The notes beneath the pieces were generated by a model. It worked only from the letters and a program-made list of their open reading frames with translations. It was not told where the DNA came from and ran no database searches. A stretch of DNA of 10,435 bases from an uncultured Phocaeicola sp. (GTDB lineage Bacteria > Bacteroidota > Bacteroidia > Bacteroidales > Bacteroidaceae): positions 1 through 10,435 of the forward strand of contig CAPAOL010000063.1 of assembly GCA_948579315.1 (NCBI GenBank), written 5' to 3'. Made by a program: the position numbers and the translations under genes. Numbering within the stretch: the first letter of the stretch is position 1; every line of letters begins with the position of its first letter. Shown here one piece after another: positions 6,674-10,435 of this stretch.

Positions 6674-7978
6674 ATGACATTTAAAGAATTAGATCTTATA
6701 GAGCCTATTTTGAAGGCTTTACAACAAACCAGCTATACAACGCCGACCCCCATTCAGGAACAAGCAATTCCTGTATTATTAAAAGGTAAAGATTTGCTGG
6801 GATGCGCCCAGACAGGAACAGGAAAAACAGCAGCGTTTGCTATCCCCCTTATACAACGACTTTATCAATCAGACCATAAAAAAGGTATCAAAGCATTGAT
6901 ACTCACCCCGACGCGTGAGCTTGCTATACAGATAGGCGAGAACTTTGACCAATATGCCGGATATACCGGAGTGAAGCATGCCGTCATTTTCGGTGGAGTG
7001 CCCCAAAAGGCGCAAGTTGATGCTTTGAAACGAGGTGTGCAGGTATTGATTGCCACTCCCGGACGTTTGCTTGATTTGCAGTCGCAAGGCTGTATTTCAT
7101 TGAAGGGGTTGGAGTATTTTGTATTGGATGAGGCAGACCGTATGCTTGATATGGGCTTCATACACGATATCAAGAAAGTATTGAAACTGATTCCTGCCCG
7201 GCGACAGACTTTGTTTTTCTCGGCTACCATGCCTTCTGAAATAGAGAAGCTGGCAGATTCCATGTTGACTAATCCGGAGAAGATAGAGGTGACTCCAGTT
7301 TCATCTACTGTTGATACTATCCGGCAGAGTGTTTATTTTGTAGAGAAGAAGGAAAAGAAGGACTTGTTGCTGCATTTGCTGAAGAATCCTGAGATAGAGT
7401 CAGTGTTGATTTTTACCCGTACCAAGCATGGTGCGGATAAATTGGCGAGGATTTTGAACAAGAGTGAGATCGGGGCGGAAGCTATTCATGGAAACAAATC
7501 GCAGAACGCACGCCAAAGGGCGTTGACAAACTTCAAGGATCATACCACAAGAGTGCTGATAGCCACAGATATTGCAGCCAGAGGCATTGATGTGAACCAG
7601 CTTTCTCACGTTATCAACTATGAACTGCCCAATATATCGGAAACTTATGTGCACCGCATCGGTCGTACCGGGCGTGCCGGACACGACGGAATAGCCATCT
7701 CTTTTTGTGAATCGGAAGAATTGCCTTATTTAAAGGATATCCAAAAACTGATAGGACTACAGATTCCTGTTGTGAAAGACCATCCTTGGGTGACCGTGGA
7801 AGGGGAAAAAGCGCAGGCCGGCAAGACCGAAGAACTGAAAGAAAAAGCAAAAGCCAATAAGGTGTACCGGGGCAGCAAAAGCAATGGTGATTATTGGCGC
7901 AGGAAGAAACAGGCTCAAAGCAGACAAGGGCAAGGCAGGCAGAGTTCGGATAGAAAGGCTTCCGGCAGACAAGGATAA
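6674..7978 (+). CDS. DEAD-box ATP-dependent RNA helicase, RhlE-like
   Basis: Cytoplasmic RNA helicase of 434 residues that unwinds RNA duplexes using ATP, usually in ribosome assembly, RNA decay or cold adaptation. All motifs are present in order: Q motif TPTPIQEQ (23-30), motif I AQTGTGKT (45-52), Ia PTRELA (79-84), GG (107-108), TPGR (128-131), II DEAD (152-155), III SAT (183-185), IV LIFTRTK (245-251), V ATDIAARGIDV (297-307) and VI HRIGRTGR (327-334). The tail after about 375 is Lys/Arg/Gln/Gly/Ser-rich and low in complexity, as in RhlE-type proteins, and probably binds RNA non-specifically. It has its own promoter and a short structured leader, with no partner gene. RhlE is the closest family, but the exact symbol is not certain. 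Confidence 0.95.
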   Translation: MTFKELDLIEPILKALQQTSYTTPTPIQEQAIPVLLKGKDLLGCAQTGTGKTAAFAIPLIQRLYQSDHKKGIKALILTPTRELAIQIGENFDQYAGYTGVKHAVIFGGVPQKAQVDALKRGVQVLIATPGRLLDLQSQGCISLKGLEYFVLDEADRMLDMGFIHDIKKVLKLIPARRQTLFFSATMPSEIEKLADSMLTNPEKIEVTPVSSTVDTIRQSVYFVEKKEKKDLLLHLLKNPEIESVLIFTRTKHGADKLARILNKSEIGAEAIHGNKSQNARQRALTNFKDHTTRVLIATDIAARGIDVNQLSHVINYELPNISETYVHRIGRTGRAGHDGIAISFCESEELPYLKDIQKLIGLQIPVVKDHPWVTVEGEKAQAGKTEELKEKAKANKVYRGSKSNGDYWRRKKQAQSRQGQGRQSSDRKASGRQG

Positions 7979-8045
7979 AGAATAACTTGTCTGCGTTTCA
8001 TTATAAAATAGTTTATACTTGTTTTTATAACCTGTTTAAACTGAA

Positions 8046-8061
8046 TGCATTTATTAATGCA
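8046..8061. repeat. Short perfect hairpin after helicase gene
   Basis: TGCATT (8046-8051) / AATGCA (8056-8061) with a TATT loop. It abuts the larger hairpin at 8061-8108. There is no T-run directly after it. It may be part of the same repeat unit as the large hairpin. Confidence 0.5.
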
Positions 8062-8108
8062 GAAGAGTTCCCCGCTTTCCATCTGTTTGGAAAACGGGGA
8101 ACTCTTCT
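8061..8108. repeat. 48-nt nearly perfect hairpin, possible bidirectional terminator or REP-like element
   Basis: The outer arms AGAAGAGTTCCCCG (8061-8074) and CGGGGAACTCTTCT (8095-8108) are perfectly complementary over 14 bp. After one C/A mismatch, TTTCC (8076-8080) pairs with GGAAA (8089-8093) around an 8-nt loop. That gives 19 of 20 paired positions. It is 82 bp after the helicase stop. The 3' side (GATATCTTGTGG) is not a proper T-run, so it is either a poor terminator or a REP/MITE-like palindrome. Such a fold should block 3' exonucleases. Confidence 0.75.
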
Positions 8109-8263
8109 GATATCTTGTGGTATTCTTTCACCGGTTTATCAAACTTTTGCATTATTCGTTGTTTATGCGGCTTTTCCTCATTTAACTTTATTGTAGGGTT
8201 TAGTGATAGTATAGGAATAGCTAATTCTTTTTGACCGTAAGAGTAAGCCTTTTTGAAAGGATG

Positions 8264-8359
8264 TGTTCTATCTCCATAGCCTTTGGAGTTAACTCCCAAG
8301 CTTATGGAGATAACTCCAAAGGCTATGGAGTTAACTCCGCAAGCTTGGGAGATAGAACA
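8264..8359. repeat. 96-bp array of 12-bp palindromes with exact 21-bp period
   Basis: Five 12-bp units start at 8264, 8285, 8306, 8327 and 8348. The three inner units are GGAGTTAACTCC, GGAGATAACTCC and GGAGTTAACTCC; the first and third are perfect palindromes. The end units TGTTCTATCTCC and GGAGATAGAACA are exact reverse complements, each keeping only the array-facing half of the motif, so they act as borders. The four 9-bp spacers are ATAGCCTTT, CAAGCTTAT, AAAGGCTAT and GCAAGCTTG; the first and third are reverse complements. Two exclusive folds are possible: a 20-bp perfect stem 8272-8291 / 8311-8330, or a larger stem centred at 8311.5 pairing the borders and units 2 and 4. No known element is identified. 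It lies between the helicase and the NuoE remnant. Confidence 0.85.
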
Positions 8360-8425
8360 TAAAAGGAAGAAAACGCTTAATGATTAAAAAGAAAGATTTT
8401 AATAATAAGAAAAAAGGATTGCATT

Positions 8426-8854
8426 TCATTTCAAGTCTTCAATAATCTTCTCCATATCCACAGGTTGCAGTCGGTCATAGACTTTTTATCATTATTACAG
8501 GGAGCAATCCATAGGCGCCTACACACCACAGACAGTCCGGAAAGAACTTGCCATCGGGAGTTGTTTCTCCTGCTTCTATTCCCAATATCCGTTTAAATTC
8601 TTCCGGTAGTTTTTCGGAGCCGCGTAAACGGCAGACCGTTCCCATGCATACGGAGATGGGATGTTTTCCTTTGGGGATCATGGCAAAGAACGTATAGAAA
8701 GTAACCATGCCATACATTTTCTATACGGGCATGTTCAGTTTGCGGGCGATGATACGTTACATCTCTTCAGGCTGGTTCCCATGCTTGTTGCCAATCTTTC
8801 CGCTTTCTTCATGATTGCTTGTAATTTACAGGTGGGGCGTATTTTCATGGGCAT
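8426..8854 (-). pseudogene. Degenerate NuoE/HndA-like [2Fe-2S] NADH-oxidoreductase subunit
   Basis: Remnant of the 24-kDa thioredoxin-like ferredoxin subunit of NADH dehydrogenase or hydrogenase complexes. The longest open piece (8475-8717) reads MYGMVTFYTFFAMIPKGKH, then CMGTVCRLRGSEKL and DCLWCVGAYGLLPV. Three ligand cysteines remain (CMGTVC and CVGA), but the fourth is Tyr. The family sequence continues upstream in the same frame as PEEM*RIIARKLNMPV*K, with TAA at 8757-8759 (probably a former CAA) and TAG at 8721-8723. Downstream, a frameshift near 8481-8488 is followed in another frame by KVYDRLQPVDMEKIIEDLK and TGA at 8426-8428. The 5' end is uncertain: a different frame opens from ATG 8852-8854 or 8846-8848 as MKIRPTCKLQAIMKKAERLA, implying another frameshift near 8790. 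Intact relatives are about 150-170 residues. No partner subunits are present. Confidence 0.85.
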
Positions 8855-8869
8855 AAGAATTAGTGTGTT

Positions 8870-8878
8870 GCAAAGATC
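8870..8878 (-). promoter_or_regulatory. Degraded -7 box upstream of the NuoE remnant
   Basis: The minus strand reads GATCTTTGC, one base away from the TAnnTTTG consensus, 15 bp before the first candidate ATG of the remnant. It is probably the original promoter, perhaps weakened. Confidence 0.4.
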
Positions 8879-8918
8879 GGAAAATGTCCGGGTTGATAAA
8901 GGAAGAGTGGAAAATATG

Positions 8919-8963
8919 AAAAAAAAGAAGCCCGGTCCGTTTGGTGGTGAACGGACCGGGCTT
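8919..8963 (-). terminator. Intrinsic terminator of the fimbrillin-like gene
   Basis: A perfect 14-bp stem AAGCCCGGTCCGTT (8928-8941) / AACGGACCGGGCTT (8950-8963) with an 8-nt loop. On the minus strand the stem is followed by C and then eight T (8919-8926). It begins 59 bp after the stop codon at 9023 and insulates the NuoE remnant from read-through. Confidence 0.93.
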
Positions 8964-9022
8964 TACAATCAATTTGTCAACCATTTATAGCCAATGGGAA
9001 CTGCTGTGCCTCCATCGGACCT

Positions 9023-10435
9023 TTAGAATTGTGCGACAGGGCGTGTGGCGTAGTTGCTGGCTTTACTGTTAGCAACTATCGCACCACTTACAAAATTCAG
9101 ATGCCAGGCGGATTCTGCCGAGTGTTCGGAAGAAGACCAGTACGCTTTGCGTGCAAAATCATTGAAACAATCTTGTTTGTCTTTACAAATGATTCCGGCT
9201 TTTTGAAGTTCCCACAACAAAGTCAACTCGCCTGCCGACGGTAAATACCATTCACCTGCCGATTTGCCGCTGGTACTGTATTGGTAGCAGTAGCCTCCTG
9301 CCGGGTAGCTGGAAGAACTTTTACCGAGGTAGGCGGTGTGAGCCTTTCCATTGAAGTCGCTGATGGCTCCTTCTGACACCCAGGTGGCAGGTTGTCCGGT
9401 TTCAACATGAATGGTTGCCCCCTTGATGCGTTCCTCGTCCTTATCGGAGAAGAAAGAATCGGCGGTTCCGTTATAATAAGGGAGGACACCGCTTGTCAAT
9501 GTGCCGTCGGCGGTGGTATAGTTTTCGATGCCTTCTATATCTTCTGCTTTGCTGATCCATTTGGTACTGGACTGGTTGTCGCCTAATGCCACGATGCGTC
9601 CGAATGGAGAAGTGGACAGGGTGGGCGAGAGATTGCCGTCCGCATCATCCAGGGCATAGACAATACCGATGCAGGTTTTATTCTCATTCTTCTCGCTGGA
9701 GAAAGTAGCGTCGCTATAGTAATAATCGCCTACCTTGGCAGAAGGTAAAAGAGTGCAAGTGAGTGCCGGAGCTTCGTATACTTTGCCTTTCTCCAATTTG
9801 ATGGTTGTCGAAGTAGCTGCCTCATACACTTCACCGGTGGTGGTAACAAGAGTGAAATGCAACTGTGCTTCGGAAGGGAAGAAGGAGATGTAGGTGGTTC
9901 CGGAAATACCGGCTTTGTTTTTAATAGTGATATTTCCTGTTTGGGTACTGCTGAACTCTCCGTTTTTTAGTTTCATAACGGCACTGGAGTAGAGGGTTCC
10001 GGCAGTGGCGGTTATGGTAATTCTTGTGATGTTGTTCAAAGGACTGCCACCGTTGACGGTGAACTGGAATTTACCGATAGTGACCAAACTGGTCATTTCG
10101 CAGGCGGAAGAGCCTGTGGTTTCGTTCATGCCGGCTTTACATTGTGCCCATAAGTAATCATAATTTGTTATACCTGCCAGTGTTCCGTCCTGTCCGCTCA
10201 GGTTGAGGGTTTGGGTCAGGGTGTCACTGCTGTTCGCGGTGATGGCTGCCGCCGGGTAAAATACGGCAATTTCATTCTCATTCTTTACCAGTGTCGAAAG
10301 ATTGCCCGTAAAGGTGTCAGAAGAGTCGGTTTTTCTTGTGAGAATGCTTTTGGGAACGCCGCTGGAACCGGTTTTTATTAGTAAGCATTCGGCCTCGTGC
10401 GTGTTTTTTCCCCCTCTTTTCCTTCCTACCTTTGT
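9023..10435 (-). CDS. Fimbrillin-like surface protein with C-terminal DUF1566/C-type-lectin-like domain (5' end outside window)
   Basis: Open frame of 470 codons running without a stop to the right edge. The first internal Met (10127-10129) is not the start, because the 102 upstream codons are open and look like the same protein. Residues 1 to about 228 (counted from the edge) resemble fimbrillin/Mfa-like beta-sandwiches: FYPAAA, YDYLWAQCKA, then a Thr/Ser-rich beta region ending in LEKGKVYEAPALTC. Residues from about 234 begin KVGDYYYSDATFS and continue through EWYLPSAGEL (395-404), YWSSSE (432-437), AWHLNF (443-448) and the terminal RPVAQF. This is the pattern of DUF1566/Lcl-type C-terminal domains with a C-type-lectin-like fold. 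A role in adhesion or as a pilus subunit or tip is inferred. The missing N-terminus hides any lipoprotein signal. A terminator follows the gene. Confidence 0.82.
   Translation of the reverse strand, partial: TKVGRKRGGKNTHEAECLLIKTGSSGVPKSILTRKTDSSDTFTGNLSTLVKNENEIAVFYPAAAITANSSDTLTQTLNLSGQDGTLAGITNYDYLWAQCKAGMNETTGSSACEMTSLVTIGKFQFTVNGGSPLNNITRITITATAGTLYSSAVMKLKNGEFSSTQTGNITIKNKAGISGTTYISFFPSEAQLHFTLVTTTGEVYEAATSTTIKLEKGKVYEAPALTCTLLPSAKVGDYYYSDATFSSEKNENKTCIGIVYALDDADGNLSPTLSTSPFGRIVALGDNQSSTKWISKAEDIEGIENYTTADGTLTSGVLPYYNGTADSFFSDKDEERIKGATIHVETGQPATWVSEGAISDFNGKAHTAYLGKSSSSYPAGGYCYQYSTSGKSAGEWYLPSAGELTLLWELQKAGIICKDKQDCFNDFARKAYWSSSEHSAESAWHLNFVSGAIVANSKASNYATRPVAQF

Noticed and set aside
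8054..8299. 81-codon minus-strand open frame (MGVNSKGYGDR...), possible small protein
   Set aside because: It runs through the 48-nt hairpin and into the palindrome array, shows no recognisable domain and has no good promoter box, so it is more likely a by-product of repeat DNA. Not listed as a gene.
8264..8359. CRISPR array
   Set aside because: Repeats are 12-bp palindromes with 9-bp mutually related spacers. CRISPR repeats and spacers are normally over 20 bp and spacers are unrelated; no cas gene is present.
8721..8723. Recoding (stop read-through) of TAG in the NuoE remnant
   Set aside because: A second stop, a frameshift and a lost cluster cysteine in the same gene make plain decay the simpler explanation.
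8661..8990. 109-codon plus-strand open frame
   Set aside because: It is antisense to the NuoE remnant and ends inside the terminator region; its translation resembles no protein I know.
10127..10129. ATG as the start of the fimbrillin-like gene
   Set aside because: The frame stays open for 102 further codons to the window edge, with fimbrillin-like sequence, so this Met is internal.

Overview
The window looks like a chromosomal stretch of a gut Bacteroidales genome (Bacteroides or Phocaeicola; species not determinable from sequence alone). The reasons are the recurrent Bacteroides-type -7 promoter box TAnnTTTG (2937-2945 minus, 3017-3025 plus, 6618-6626 plus), the lack of strong Shine-Dalgarno sequences, tRNA genes without an encoded CCA, a fimbrillin-like surface protein, and secreted phosphoesterases typical of this group.

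Layout. 1-200: tail of one tRNA-Val(UAC), a second complete identical copy, and a strong intrinsic terminator. 234-884: an orphan NarL/LuxR-type response regulator. It converges on, and overlaps by 4 bp, a minus-strand unit cysK-mnmA (2902 down to 881): cysteine synthase followed after 6 bp by the tRNA 2-thiouridylase. 2903-3047 is a divergent promoter region with a perfect 18-bp dyad. It serves cysK on the left and, on the right, a two-gene unit of exported phosphoesterases: an endonuclease/exonuclease/phosphatase-fold lipoprotein (3048-3986) and an 818-residue calcineurin-like phosphoesterase fused to a PQQ-type beta-propeller (4014-6470). 6471-6673 holds a hairpin, a promoter and a short leader for an RhlE-like DEAD-box RNA helicase (6674-7978).

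7979-8425 has no convincing gene but is rich in structure. It carries a short hairpin, a nearly perfect 48-nt hairpin, and an unusual 96-bp array of 12-bp palindromes repeated exactly every 21 bp and bounded by terminal units that are reverse complements of each other. 8426-8854 (minus) is a decayed NuoE/HndA-like [2Fe-2S] subunit gene with two nonsense codons, a 3' frameshift and a lost cysteine ligand. 8919-8963 is the intrinsic terminator of the last gene, a fimbrillin-like protein with a C-terminal DUF1566/C-type-lectin-like domain. That gene is open to the right edge, so its 5' end lies outside the window.

How the parts fit. cysK makes cysteine, the sulfur donor (through a desulfurase outside the window) for MnmA, so their pairing is metabolically sensible. 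The two exported phosphoesterases probably act together on phosphoester nutrients in the periplasm (inference). The most unusual item is the 21-bp-phased palindrome array at 8264-8359. No defence system, CRISPR array, integrase or transposase is visible.
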